A DNA stretch of 64,000 nt from Spirodela intermedia (Eukaryota; Streptophyta; Magnoliopsida; Alismatales; Araceae): contig LR746264.1 in the NCBI GenBank assembly GCA_902729315.2, positions 5,481,878 to 5,545,877 of the forward strand, read 5' to 3'. The notes under the pieces were generated by a model. It searched no databases. It saw only the letters and a program-made list of their open reading frames with translations, and was not told the origin of the DNA. Below, one piece after another: positions 11,422-24,400 of the stretch; position 1 is the first letter of the stretch; each line of letters begins with the position of its first letter. Position numbers and translations under genes: made by a program.

Positions 11422-12609
11422 TCATCCCCTGCGGCTGACGCAGTGGCTGGTGGGCCTGGCCTTCTCCGCGCCGCCGCCGAACGGGCAGGCCGTGCCGGTC
11501 GGCGGCACCATGCAGTTGTACTGGAGGCACAGGGAGCTACTGGTCGGGATCTCCGACGTGAGGTTGGCCTCTATGCCGGTCAGATAGTTGTGCTGCAGGT
11601 AGAGGACCCTTATCCGCGAGTCCATCAGTCTCTCCATCAAGCTCGCCGGCACCTTCCCCGTGAACAGATTATTGTTCAGGAACAGCTTCCTCACCGTCGA
11701 TAACATGGGCGACACCTCCCCCGACAGCCGGTTGTAGCTCAGGTCTACGTTCGGGATCGCCACCGGTGCCGGCGGCAGCACGGGGCCGGAGAACATGTTG
11801 CGTTGCAGCTGCAGGTGCGTGAGTGGGAAGGAAAAGACGGCCGGTGGGATGGCGCCGCTGAGCTGGTTCATCCCCAGGTCGAGATAGTTGAGCGCCGCCA
11901 GCGCGGGGAGCGCCTGCTCTACCGACCCGGCGAGCCTGTTCGAGGAGACGGAGAGGTAGCGCAAGGACGGCGGCAGCGCGGGGACGCCGCCGGAGAGGTT
12001 ATTGTGCTTGAGGTCGAGCCGCGTGAGGGACGGGGAATGAAATTGCGGCACGGGCCCGGAGAGGAGGTTGTGGCCAAGGATGAGGTTGGAGAGGGAAGGG
12101 AGATCACCAAGCCCCGCGGGGATGGGACCGGAAAGACGGTTGAAGCTGAGGTCCAGTGTGCGGAGCTGACGGAGGGCTGAAAGCTCAGGCGGAATGGCGC
12201 CAGCGAGGAAGTTGCGGCTGAGGCCGAGGAACCGGAGGTTGGTCAGCTGGGCGATGGTGGCCGGGAGCTGCCCCATAACGCGGCCGGGGACGAGCGAGAG
12301 CTCGGCGAGGGCAGAGAGTCGGCCGACGGCGGGGTCGAGGCGCCCGGCCAGCCCCGGCCAGCCGGCGCGAGGGTCGCCGAGGGAGAGCACCACCACGCGG
12401 TCTTCCTCGCAGAGCACGCCGGAGAAGCGGCAGGGGTCCGCTGTGAAATCCCAAGAGGCGAAGAAGCGGGAGCCAGGCGTGTCGCGTAGCGCCTTGCGGA
12501 CGGACTGCAGCGCAACGAAGTCGGCCGGGTCCAGGATCGCCTCCGCCGCGGCGAAGAGGACGACAAGGAAGCCGATCACCGGAGACAAGCTGGTTGCCGC
12601 CGTCCCCAT
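11422..12609 (-). CDS. Secreted leucine-rich-repeat protein (At4g03010-like receptor-like protein)
   Basis: A single-exon protein of 395 residues from the ATG at 12609. It has a signal peptide (hydrophobic stretch LVVLFAAAEA), then an LRR N-cap with the paired cysteines of DPCRFSGVLC. About ten plant-type LRRs (LxxLxLxxNxLxGxIP) follow, and it ends with a C-terminal cysteine cap (LCLQYNCMVPP, then CPF and HCVS). There is no transmembrane helix or kinase, so it is probably apoplastic or wall-bound. The signature SPG/VPGRxMGxLPATI region and the C-cap match the Arabidopsis At4g03010 family as I recall it. The longer frame back to 12807 adds 66 residues with no signal peptide before the true one, so the internal ATG is preferred. 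Ligand or partner unknown. Confidence 0.88.
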   Translation of the reverse strand: MGTAATSLSPVIGFLVVLFAAAEAILDPADFVALQSVRKALRDTPGSRFFASWDFTADPCRFSGVLCEEDRVVVLSLGDPRAGWPGLAGRLDPAVGRLSALAELSLVPGRVMGQLPATIAQLTNLRFLGLSRNFLAGAIPPELSALRQLRTLDLSFNRLSGPIPAGLGDLPSLSNLILGHNLLSGPVPQFHSPSLTRLDLKHNNLSGGVPALPPSLRYLSVSSNRLAGSVEQALPALAALNYLDLGMNQLSGAIPPAVFSFPLTHLQLQRNMFSGPVLPPAPVAIPNVDLSYNRLSGEVSPMLSTVRKLFLNNNLFTGKVPASLMERLMDSRIRVLYLQHNYLTGIEANLTSEIPTSSSLCLQYNCMVPPTGTACPFGGGAEKARPTSHCVSRRG

Positions 12610-15547
12610 GGCTGGTTCTTCCCCGCGAAGAAGACTGAGATGCAGGAGAAGAGGAACCCACCCAGCCTTAAGGTGGGAGGGAGGTAGGAGGACGTGAGGA
12701 GCTTTAATGGCCGGCGACATTAAAAGAGAGAGGTCCTCCGTGGGCCACAAGCGGTGGGCGGTGGCGTCCTCCCCATGGCTGCTGCAAGCACTTCTCTCGC
12801 TCCTCATCCACCTGGTTCTGGTGCGGCCGGTGGCTTCCCCGTGAAAGCTCCTCTGAATGTTCCCCCTCTGCCGCCATGGTTGGCCTGGCTTTCAAAGCTC
12901 TCTTTAGTCCTTCGTGCCCGCCATCACACCACCACCCCCCCCCCCGCCCGGCCCCCCCGGTCAGTCCCAACTCCCTCACCGCTCCCCCTCTTGCCGACGG
13001 CAGACACGTGGGAATGAAGCTGACTTCCCGCCACGGCAGGCACAGTTGACCGTCAACGTATCTACTCCGCCTCTCTTCACGTTCCGCTCGTGAGGTAAAT
13101 TAACTACGATTAAAATAAGCCCTTAAAAAAGGTAAATGAAAAAGTTCCCCCCACCCCTCAACTTTGTAAGTATTAAAAATTACCCTCCGTCAGTATGGCG
13201 AGGGGCGTAATATTTGTCATTTATCCTTCTGATTGGTTGGTTTTAGTCAATATGCCCTGATAAAGGTAAAATGTCTCACTCGCCACGATTTTTTTCCCAG
13301 AATATGAACGCCATTAATTATTTATAACTTATTTCGCTAGTTTCGGGTCCAGCTGACGACATGGGGCGGTTTTGGGCCGGGCTGGCAATGAAGTGGGCTG
13401 GAGGAGACGGGTGAGGCCCGCCGTATATGGACCGGCCTATTTTGGCCCAGAAAAGCGACGGATCTAGCGGTGATTGGGCCTCGCCGGTTTTTTTTTTTTT
13501 GGTCTCCTGACGAGAAATTAGCTAGCGTCAACGTTCACGGCCCAGAAAGGGATACAGGTAGTTTTCTTCATAACTTAGGATAGGAGGCGCCTTTAACTGC
13601 CTATGTCTCACGGAATCCGGAGATAGAGAGAGAGAGAGAGAGAGAGCTTGTCTTCTCTGTCGAAAAGGAAACGCGCATGAGTCAGCAAAACTTCGATAGA
13701 AAGAGAGAGAGAGAGAGAGAGAGGACTCGACTACTGGTCATGATAGAGAGACACACACACAGACAGAGAGATTAAATGGGCCATTTTCCTTTTAAGGGAA
13801 ACGCTGACGAATCATCTTCAGAGTCAAAGAGAGGGAGAGACAGGGGGAGAGGTGTTGTCAGAGGGCCTTTGACTTTTTTGTCACGAGCTCGTTTCTCAAA
13901 TGCCTGCGTGGGGCACGAGGGACCTCCAAGCCAATGACAAAATTGTACGCCACCGCGGCCTTCCAACCTAATCTACCTCTCGCCTTGGTCTTCCATGGCG
14001 GATTCCCCACCCTTATCCATTGTAGGAAGGTCCCACCAACTTCTCAACTGTAGAAAAGTCGGCGGCGGTGGGGGGGCGGCGGCGGCGGAGTGCTTTGATC
14101 TGCCCGGTGACACGAAAAGGGCGGCCCTTTATCCTCGCCGGCGCCGGCCTGGGGGCTCTCCACGTGAACTGATGACGACAACTGAACGAGGCCCTCCCCA
14201 GCCCCGCCGCCCGCCGTCTTTCTTTCACCTCAAAGCTAAAGAAGGGGACCCGGCGGCCCCAAAGTCCGACGAGCCCGTTGGGTTATCCTGGAAAGCTGGT
14301 AGAAAGGATGGAAAGATTCCAACAAGGACGGGGAAGTTGACTTACCTTTCGATCCAGATTCCGACCAAAGCAGGAAAAACAAGGGCAGAAGGGCTAATTG
14401 GAGGGGACAATCGATCTCTGTTGCCGTCTGTAAGTCCGCCGGGCCTGAATATTCGTCGCGGGCGGGATCGACAAAATCCTCCTCTACCCTCCCCCCAGCT
14501 CAGCCACTCGTCAGCAGCAACAGGATAAAGATAATGATAATGGTCAAGCCAACTGTGACACGTTTGGAAGAGCCGTGGGGACACTCCCATCACATCCTGT
14601 GACCTGATAGGGTGGGTGGCCGGGTGAGCGATATAGAGAGAGAGGAGATCTGCAATTTCGGTCGATTTCTCTCACGTGGTCTTCCTCCCAGGACGCCGTG
14701 AATGACGGTGTCCTCGGACCGTTGCGGCGGCAGGCTCTGGTGGACGATAAGCTAGGGTGGAAGGCCGGAGGGCGTGTAGGGGGAGTAGGCCAGTAGGATC
14801 TGGTCACCTTGACCATCTTTGGAATAATACGCCACTCTTCCGTACCTTTAATGGCTTTCTCGTGGATCCCCATCTCCGCCGTGGTCCAAGGTGGGATCCC
14901 CGCCGACTTCCCACCGGGGTCAACTTCGCCGGCCAGAGGGGCGGATTGAAGCAAGGCCCGCCGGTGGGGGCTCACCGGGGACGCCCGAGACGGACGGGAT
15001 TCGCAGAGATCTCGAGGACACAACGTGGATGAACAAGAGCACAGCGCGGAGAAGGAAACTCAGACGGAAAATAAAGAAATAAATTCTCAGAATCCGCCAT
15101 GAAAGAACGGCCCAGCAGCAGAGCGGGGTCCAGATGTCCCTCCCCTTGAAAACCCAGAGCCCGCCGTCCGCCCGTCGGAGACAATAGGTTCCGAAATTTG
15201 AAGGTCGAGGAGGACAAGTAGAGCAGCTCGTTATCCGGTGCTGTCAATCTGAATTCTCCTCCCGCAGATCTCCTCTTCTTTCTCCTCAGCACCCGGCGCC
15301 GTCCCCGCCATATCTACCGGTTCTCCTCCTCCCTCTCTGCCTGTTCCTCGTCCAAGGTTCGTCCTCTCCCCTCCTCATCTTCCCCTCGGGCGGCGCTCCT
15401 CCTGTTATCTACCCTCTCTGCTCCAGATCTTCACGAAAGTAGGAGCACATTATAAAGGCAGCCTGAAGTTGACGATCGCCTTTTCTTTGCCCTTTTGTTC
15501 TTTCTCAATTTTATATTGCAGGGAAGGCGGGCGGCGGCCGGAGCTCG
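12610..15547. promoter_or_regulatory. Long divergent spacer between the LRR gene (-) and the nucleoside hydrolase gene (+)
   Basis: About 2.9 kb with no convincing gene. It holds CACGTG G-box cores near 13006, 14160 and 14672, GA microsatellites at about 13625-13648 and 13700-13722, and several GC-rich open frames (for example 13995-14528) that look like chance. Poly-C and poly-T runs at 12936-12960 and 13488-13500 flank the LRR side. TATAAA at 15451-15456, about 97 bases before the hydrolase ATG, is the best core promoter in the spacer. Confidence 0.55.
15451..15456 (+). promoter_or_regulatory. TATA box of the nucleoside hydrolase gene
   Basis: TATAAA followed by GGCAGCC, 92-97 bases upstream of the ATG at 15548. 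Spacing suits a short 5' UTR. A splice-acceptor-like TTATATTGCAG ends at 15521, so a 5' UTR intron with a start further upstream is the alternative. Confidence 0.5.
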
Positions 15548-18500
15548 ATGGAACAGTGCTTCTGCCGGCTGGGGTTAACCGGGATGCCCCAGAGGGCCTG
15601 CTGGTTCTTCCTCCTCCTGGGCCTCCTCTTCCTCCTCCCTTCTCTCCCGGCAGAAGCCACGACCCGGCGGATTATCCTCGACACGGACGTCGACACCGAC
15701 GACATCTTCGCCCTCCTCTACCTCCTGAAGCAGAACCGATCTCTGATCGACCTGCAGGTTTGCCCCTGTTCCTCCTCCCAGCCGTGGTTTCTTCCTCTAC
15801 CGGTATTATCATCATCATTATTATTATTGTTCTCTCGCAGGGGGTTACCATAAATGTCAACGCGTGGACCGACGCCGGGCACGCAGTCAACCAGGTGTAC
15901 GACGTTCTCCACATGATGGGTCGAGATGACATCCCCGTCGGCGTCGGAGGAGAAGGCGGGATCTTGCCCAACGGCACCATACGCTCCAATGTCGGCGGTT
16001 ATCTCCCTCTGATAGAGCAGGTGCTGCTGACGCGCTCAGGATTGTTCCTCTCGAGTCCTCCGTTTCTCTGAATTTGATTAATCCGGAGAGAATTCCTTGC
16101 TCTGCTACTCTAAGCTCGTCCCACTAACAGACTCTTACAGCTTCTTCTTCTTCTTCTTCTTCTTCTTCTTCCGCCGGAATTATCGTCTGTTGCAGTCTTC
16201 TCTACGATCAGCGTTCCTTGTTCTTGAGAACTCGACTTCCATGTTGTGTGTACCAGGGAATGTCAACCTTCGGAGACTGCCGTTACCGGCAAGCGATTCC
16301 CTTATCCTCTGGAGGACGTTTGGATATCAATACTAATTACGGCCTAAGAAGAGGCTTCCTTCCGCAGGTGAATAAATAGTTGCCAAGTGCATAGAGCCAC
16401 ATCATTTTCCTCCCTTTTTCGGGTTATATTGCTGTATTTTCTCTGGTTTGTGATTATTTCGATGTAAAGCTGCTTTGACCTCCCTTTTTTTCTGCTTTGA
16501 CCGCAGATTCTGCCGTGTTCTTGCTAAAATTTCTGACATATTTTTTTTTCATTAATGAAATGTTGGTTCAATAACATGCTCGCAAGATTTATTTTTGGGT
16601 ATCAATTAGCTTCTACAGATTTTATGACCGGGTTCTGGCTGATGAACTCTGAAAGCAGGGCCACAGGAGATATTCTCCTCTGCGACAGCCCACCGCCCAG
16701 GAGGTCATGACCAGGACGATATCGGCTGGGCCGACGACCGTGTTCATCATCGGAGCCCACACGAACTTCGCCGTCTTTCTCATGAGCAATCCCCAGCTGA
16801 AGAAGAACATAGAGCACATATTCGTGATGGGCGGCGGCGTGAGGTCGAAGAATCCGACGGGCTGCTGCCCGAAGAACGCCAGCTCGGCCTGCACTCCTCA
16901 GCAGTGCGGCGATCGCGGGAATCTGTTCACCGCGTACACCAATAATCCGTATGCCGAGTTCAACATCTTCGGAGATCCATTCGCAGCTTACCAGGTGCCT
17001 GTATCACTCGTTCCTGCGCCAAAATCGGCATTTCTGAGCTCAAATTAATTGTCCATTTATTTATTTTTACTGCCGTTACTGGTGTTCATGAGGATGGGTT
17101 GGTGGGGGGGGGGTTGTAAATATCATCAATCATTTGGTGGGTAGGATGATTTTCCATAAAAAATAAGATCTTTATGACTTTATTGGCTTTTCCTTCTTCC
17201 CAAAGGAATGGAATTTGATTCCCGCTGCGCCAAATCATCTCATCGGACAGAGAGAATCATTCTTGTTGTCAATTCTTTCCAGGTGTTCCATTCTGGGATT
17301 CCCATCACCCTCGTCCCGCTCGACGCGACGAACACCATCCCCATTGGTGAGAGCTTCTTCGAGGCATTTCAAAAGAACCAGGCCACCTATGAGGCGCAGT
17401 ACTGCTTCAAGTCTCTGAAAATGGCGCGGGATACCTGGTTCGATGACCAGTTTTACTCGGTAATGCCACCAAGATCGCAGCTTTTTCGCGGATATAATCT
17501 CTTCGCAGTAATTTTCATAAAGATGGTTTGAATATGCTAACTCTCTGGAGGATCTCTTCTTCTCGCAGAGTTATTTCATGTGGGACTCCTTCACTTCCGG
17601 CGTGGCGGTATCGATCATGCTGAACGGACAAGGAAGCAACGGAGAGAACGAATTCGCGGAGATGGAGTTCATCAACTTGACAGTGGTCACCTCCAATGAA
17701 CCCTACGGCGTCTACGATGGCTCCAATCCGTTCTTCGACGGCCGCGCGACTCCCAGATTTGGACTGCAGAAGGGCGGAGTCCACAGCGGGCACGTTCAAA
17801 CGGGGATTCGAGATCCATTTTGCCTTCCCGACAACGGAGTCGGAAAAGGAAAATGCCAGGTGTTTGATTCTCCTTACGATCTGAGATAACGTCTTCCTCT
17901 TCTCGTTCTCGTTGTTGTTCTTCTTGTTCTCGTTGTTCTTCTTCTTGTTCTTCTGCGTTCAAATCGTACAGACAGATTTCCAGGGTAGCTGATCGCCATG
18001 CTCTGAATTTCTACTGGTTCTGGGATGGAACAGGACGGCTACACGAAAGAGATCAGCGGTCCAGAGGGAGTGCGGGTACTCGTGGCGCAGAAAGCCAAGC
18101 CCAACAAAGACAAGGACAGCCCCCTCGACAGAGAGTACTTCATAAGCTTCTTAGAGGTGAGCATCTCTCTCCTTTCTGATGATTCATTCATCCCTCTTCC
18201 TATCTCCCAGCTGCACGTAATTCGGTCAAAATGACCCCGAAGATCTGTGATTCCATCAATTTTACAGACAAACTACGTTGTCCGACAAGAAATAAGCTCG
18301 GGAGATTTCCCACTTCAAGTTTCAATATATTCGAGCAATCTGATCTCGGATTTTTCTTGTTCTGCGGGGAAAAAAAAATGAAAAAAAAATTCTAATATTT
18401 TCTTGAATCAAAGCTCGCCTCACCACACAGCAAGATCTTCCAACTTTTTTCAACAAGAGATAAAGACGATCATCTCCATGGCACGCAGGATCTGAACCTT

Positions 18501-20294
18501 CCCAGCCAGTCTGGGCGCTTCAACCTCACCACACAGTTTCCTTGCTACAAGGAGATCCTCTACAAGGCGGACCTGAGGGATCGGAACTCGGGGAGACCCG
18601 TCGTCTTCGACATGGACATGAGCGCGGGAGATTTTGTCTCTCTAATCTACCTGCTGAAAATTCCAGCGGAGATAGTTGACCTCAAGGTCCGACTTTTTCT
18701 CAACATCAAATCCTCCCGCCGTCATTTGGGTCGTAGAATTTTCAACTTTTGAAGGCATTTTTCTTCTCCATCTCCTGGGTCATCTTCATCTTTAAAAATA
18801 TTATATTTTTTTTACACCCCCACAGGGAATACTCGTCACGGCCAACGGGTGGGCCACCGCAGCGACGATCGACGTGATCTACGACGTGCTGCACATGATG
18901 GGTCGCGACGATATTCCTGTGGGTCTGGGAAGTGTGTCTCCTCTGGAGAAGCCGTCCTACAGCTGCGAGTACGTCAGGCACATCCCACAAGGAAGCGGGG
19001 GTGTTCTTGACGCCGATACACTCTTCGGGCTCGCTCGCGATCTTCCCCGAAGCCCCCGCAGGTACGGCCTTCCTTTTTTTTCTTTTCTTACTAGGAGTTT
19101 GAGTGATCTTCTGGAAATGGGGAAGATCTCCTGCAACTGCAAAAATATATGTCGCCATCCTTGAGATTTATCTTCGTTTTTTTTTCTTCTTTTTCCTGAT
19201 GAAAAATTGGTGGGCTGCTCAGGTACACGGCTGAGAATTCTGTAAAATACGGAGCCCCCAGAGACACCGATCACCCAGAACTCAGACAGCCGCTGGCGAC
19301 GGAAGTCTGGGAGTCGGTCTCGGAAGAGGTCTATTCGAAGCTCGGGAAGAAGATCACCGTACTGACTAACGGACCTCTGACTACCCTGGCCAACATCATT
19401 CGCTCAGATAAGAATGCAACCTCAAGAATTCAGGTTGGCGGCTCATTCGTTCATCCTCCTCTCATAACTCAGAAAGCCCGAGTTCACAGTCTCCTTCCTC
19501 ATTGGGCGGCGCCACTGGGCTGTGGATGATTGAGGGTTTCTCTCTCTACAGAGTGTTTTCATCGTCGGCGGGCACATCGTCGGGGACGACAAGAAGAGAG
19601 GAAACGTCTTCACAGTCCCTTCGAACAGATACTCCGAGTTCAACTTCTTTCTCGACCCACTTGCCGCGGAGACCATTGTGGAGTCAGGGCTCGATGTCAC
19701 GCTGATTCCCCTCGGCGCCCAGAGGAAGGTTAACTCCTTCCCTTCGGCCTTGCGAGAATTGGAGGCGGCCCACAGTACGCCCGAGCTGTCCTTCGTCCTC
19801 AGCTTACTGTCGACGATGAACCAGCTACGGCAGAAGAGCCACAGATACCGCCACGTGGTAATCTCTGTTGACTTTCGATGATCCCCCCTCCCCCTTATAC
19901 GAGTAAATAAGACAACATCAGGGGTCTTTGATATCTCCTTCTCTTGCGGGTTATGGGGTGGTTCTTGAGTTGACTAATCACCACCGGAATCCACTGCTTG
20001 CAGGATACATTCCTCGGCGAAGTCCTCGGTGCGGCGGTCGTAGCCGGTGATCCCATTCTCAGAGCGGTCCTGGAGACGAAGCCCGTGCGTGTCCTGGCAG
20101 GCGATGAGAGCAAAGATGGGCGAATTTCGACCGTTGGAATCGGCGGGAAGCCCGTAAAGATACTGAAGAGCTTGGATTCCCAAGGCTACTACGCCCACTT
20201 GGCAAGAACGATGGGGGACAAGGAGCAGTCTGCGGTTATCGGGAGCTTCAGCGAGCAGAGAAGGAGATGGTCCAAGGGTCCCTGTGAGACCTGA
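15548..20294 (+). CDS. NSH3: Two-domain nucleoside hydrolase, NSH3-type (extracellular)
   Basis: Hydrolyses the N-glycosidic bond of nucleosides such as inosine, adenosine and uridine; the Arabidopsis NSH3 relative acts in the apoplast. Twelve exons: 15548-15757, 15841-16020, 16257-16367, 16659-16994, 17283-17459, 17569-17859, 18034-18156, 18489-18686, 18826-19061, 19223-19433, 19552-19857, 20004-20294. They join without a frame break into about 889 residues, the length known for NSH3. Residues 16-36 form a signal peptide. The first IUNH domain has the metal-binding DTDVDTDD at 45-52 and a later FVMGGGV-like loop. The second domain starts near exon 8 with FDMDMSAGD, which has lost most of the aspartate cluster, as in the family. 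Convergent with the ATG18 gene downstream. Confidence 0.95.
16145..16173 (+). repeat. (CTT)n microsatellite in intron 2 of the nucleoside hydrolase gene
   Basis: About nine CTT units. It lies in the 16021-16256 intron, so it does not affect the coding frame. Confidence 0.9.
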
Positions 20295-21057
20295 AGAAAA
20301 CGCTGTGAATGATCGAAGAGTGGCCCATTTTTTGTTCAAGCCGGTCGTCTGCTCTCGTGGGGATTCCTTCCACCTCAGAGGACCGAATGATCAGATTCGA
20401 CCAATAATATGGAATAAGAGCAAGAGCCTTCGATTCTACACGATTGACCAATTCGGTAGGTCTAAGCTTCACCCATTTAAGCTTTTGGTGAAGAACAGGC
20501 AAGAACACAGAGAGAGGAGAGGTGGGCAAACAGGCACACACCCATTAAGCTCTGGTAAAAGAGGCCACATACCATGGGTGGGTTTTGAGCTTGCGAACCA
20601 AAATCCGTTCGATTTCATTCATTCTTCCGATAAAGAATATTTTTCACACAAGCAACCATACAGAGGGTTGAGACATAAAGATAAAAAAATGAACAAAAAA
20701 TAAAAGAGGGTTGAGATAATTACACCATCTGCAGGCATCACGGGTTCGACTTTTCTCTTCTGCAAAGAACCAGATGAAGAATCCGCATCTACAAAATGTA
20801 CATGAGGTTGGGGAGAGGATCATCTCGTTGATGAGTGCTTCAGCTGAAGGATGCTCTCACATCTCCTTCCTTCCAACCAACCAATTGTTCTCACATCTGT
20901 TAATATCTCTCCATGCATAGGAACCGTTTTGCCTGCCCTTACCCATCACAATTGCTGGAAATGGTCGCCTCTGAGTTCTGCAAGGCATGCTCCAGTCTAG
21001 TTGTGCTTGAAAGTGGTAAAGAATGAAGTGATACTCAAAAGGAGTGACCAGGAACAC
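20295..21057. other. Convergent 3' intergenic gap
   Basis: It lies between the nucleoside hydrolase stop and the ATG18-type stop, and presumably holds both 3' UTRs. Open frames here are short and low-quality. I see no gene in it. Confidence 0.6.
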
Positions 21058-21432
21058 TCAATAGTCATTCGAATTTTCCCCTTCCTCGGAGAAGGAGAAG
21101 ACGCCTCCCAACAATGTATCATCATTGTCGACATCTTCCTCGGGCCTTTCCTGATCACAGTGGCTGCTGCTGCTGTCGCCATCTGGGGCAGATTCAGCGG
21201 ACCCGTTGCAGAGATCAAGCTTCAATGCCTCACAATAGCCATCACGAATGTAGCCAGGAAAATGAGAAGGTTCACTGGATCCTGGGTGGATGGTGGGGTC
21301 AGATATACTTGGTGCTCTATTACTTAGGCTGTGGTCTGAAGAGTGGTCGACCATAGTGGGAGACCCATCAACATGGGATAAGAGAGTTCCTGGAGAAAAC
21401 AATTTACAACACAATCGTCAGTGAGGCCGTTC

Positions 21433-21474
<42 letters not shown>

Positions 21475-24400
21475 CAGAGATTTTGGTTGAAACTCTACCA
21501 GAGGAGTGAACTTCGAAAGGTGCTGAGGCAGTACCCTCCGGGCTTTCACCCTCCTCCATCTTGTCCGTACGAGTAACAGCCATGATTGTGCTCAAGGCAG
21601 ACACGCATGGGGTAGAGCTTTCCATTGGCTCTGGAATGGAGATATCGCATGGTCTTGCTGAACTCGCATCTTTGAAAACCGACCCAATTCCCTCGGTTCT
21701 TTGTGATTCTAGTTCACAATTCCGTAAGAAACGAAAGATATTTATGCAACAGAAAGAAAATTTTCATGCAATTAAGCTTGGAAGAAAAACAAGTTACAGA
21801 TTACAGATAAAAGAGAGAAATCAGGGAAATAAAGAAAAGTTACTCTCTTCAGTAAAGAAAGGAGATGGGATTAAAATAGATGTAGATTTATGATAAATAG
21901 CCACAGAAACTAAAGGTTGAGCAACTGGAGATTTCCGCTTACCAGCTTTCAAACACTCAACAAATTCAATTCCTGGATGCTCAGTTATTCCGTTGCCAAT
22001 GGATTTTTCTCTGAGTTCAACTGCTTCTGTAGGTGATCCAGTCAGATGGATGATACCACTGAGCCCTCTAAATAAAACAATACACAATTTTTTAACCGAA
22101 GAGAAATAACAAAAAACTAGATTTGATGAAATTAAAACATCGTAATTACATGAAGATCAGATCAAAGCAAGAAGAGAACAATCAACGCAGTTAAGAAATG
22201 AAGTTATTTTTCCACTACGGCAAAGTTCTTCAGTTATGGGTACAAGGATCCCTCACCTCTACTCCTAGTATATTTTAGAGCTAAATCAAAAATTACTTGC
22301 CAGACTGAAAGATTGCTTCAGTACTTGTTTCCTTCCGTTTCAATAACGCAGGATATTCATCCGATAGGCAACATTAAGAGAGTTTCACACATCAGTCTAC
22401 CTCGAATCGTTTACACGAATCTCACGCATAACATGCAATGCAACCACGCTCCATCCAAGCTTTAGTTAATCCAAAACAATGAAATCTATCATGTTGGCTT
22501 TGCGAAAAAATTCACAAAGTAAAAACAAGCATCCTCACGCACCTGGAAACGTTAAAAAAGAACCATCAGGCAGAAGAATCATTCATGCCAGTAGTAAGTC
22601 AGTTGACATCGCTCAAAGGGCGTTTCTAATTTATCTCTCTCAAGGTTTCTTTCAGTATTTCCAAGAAGTATATTCAGTATTAGTTTCAAGGGATCCTTTA
22701 GTTTCCTAGACCTGCCTTTGAAGTTTTAGAAATTTTGAGAGATCTACAAAGGCAGAAGCTTTGTTTTTCATTGGGCTCTTTATTTTTTTAAGAATATTTT
22801 ATCGTATCATGTATTATAATGCGACACGAGAAATGTGTCTATCTTTTGGCCTGCAAAACTAAGAAGGTCAACAGCCTGGACTGTTTTTTTCTGAGCTTGA
22901 ATGAAAAAAACCCCGAAGCTAAAAAAATGATCCTACCTGTTCAGTCCAGATGCCTGGAAGCACAACCCGTCTCCAACATGAGCCAGCCCAGACTGAAGAG
23001 TCCCCCGCCAAGGCAGCTCTGGGTGCAGCCCATTCTCCCTCTCCCTATGACCCCGTCAGCATAGAATGAGTTAGACCTTTTCTGATTTCATTAGATTTTG
23101 GGCAATTTTCTATAAATAAAAAATAATGAAATCGGTTGGCAAACAAGAATAGCAGAAGACGATAAGAATCATAACGAGAAAAATTTGGAACAGACTGATT
23201 GACTGAACCCATGAACAAACTGATTGACTGAACACATGAAAAATTTACATCAACAAAAACCAACCGCGGCCTCAAATATCGGCTGGCACAATAGTGAATG
23301 ATTCAGCAGAATCCAGAAACCTGTTGCTGAGGATGTGGCTGCTGAATTTATATGAGGTGCACACATGTGGTATTATTTCGTCGTGAAAGAAAAGCGAATG
23401 GAAAACTTATGGACCATCCAAGTTCTCCATTAACCAATCTGTCAAATACTGAAAGACCCACATAACTCTTGGCGTTAAGAAAAAAAGTCGGCACATTAAA
23501 TGATCAAAGACCCAACCAGATCACATGGTAGATGAAAGCGAACCACACAGATAGCATATTTCTTTCTATCATAAGAATTTCCATTCAAAGCTTTGAGTAT
23601 ATTTTTAACCGTCCCAAGCTCATTACATCTACCTCACAGCTCCAGTTGTTTGCTACCCACAAAACTCACCTGCCAACAGTACCTATCCAAGAATATAAAA
23701 CCTAGACGTGAAATGAGGATTATTTAGGCAGTTTACAGCTCACTTTAGAAATCAGAGAGAGAAAACATATGAGGAGATTAGGCTGGTCAGAAGAAAAAAT
23801 GTGAGGAAAATAAGAGGCGAAGATGGCTGCCATGGCCTTTAATGTACACAGGTTTTCCTACTCTCAGCTTCTTAATCGTCTTCTTCATTCTTTTTACTAC
23901 CCTCACAGGCAAGCTGCATGTAGAGACCGGGGGAGAGACGAGCTGAGGAGAAACTTGTCTTCTTCATAACGACAAGACCAAGGGACAAGAGGCAGAAGCC
24001 AGTGGTACAATAAAACTTGTCTTCTCCATTGCTATAGTGACTTTTTCACTCTCCCTCATCAGTAATAGGTCTTATAACTTTTTTTTCTATTAAAATTATT
24101 TTAAAGAGAAAATCTGAAGTGTATACTTTCAACCAAATCAAACCAGCACCAACACCATTCCAGTTCACCCTGGTAGTAATGGACTCACTGAAATTCACTT
24201 CTCTGCACATATGGACACTGACAATCAAGTCCTCTGCCACATGCATCCTCGTTTGCCATTCACCACTGTTGTTCAACCATGGCCACTCTCTAATTAGACC
24301 ACATTTGGCGCTGGCATTAAGAATTTGCAGTCGAATGATATAAAATAAAAAAACCTCTTGATCTTCTAAATAATATAAATAAGTCGTAATCTCTAGACAC

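Noticed and set aside
11356-12697. Plus-strand and alternative minus frames over the LRR gene
   Set aside because: Shadows of the LRR frame; only the 12609-11422 frame gives a signal peptide, N-cap and regular LRRs.
13995-14528. 177-residue frame in the spacer before the nucleoside hydrolase gene
   Set aside because: GC-rich, basic and low-complexity, without a recognisable motif; the opposite strand is equally open. Probably promoter sequence.
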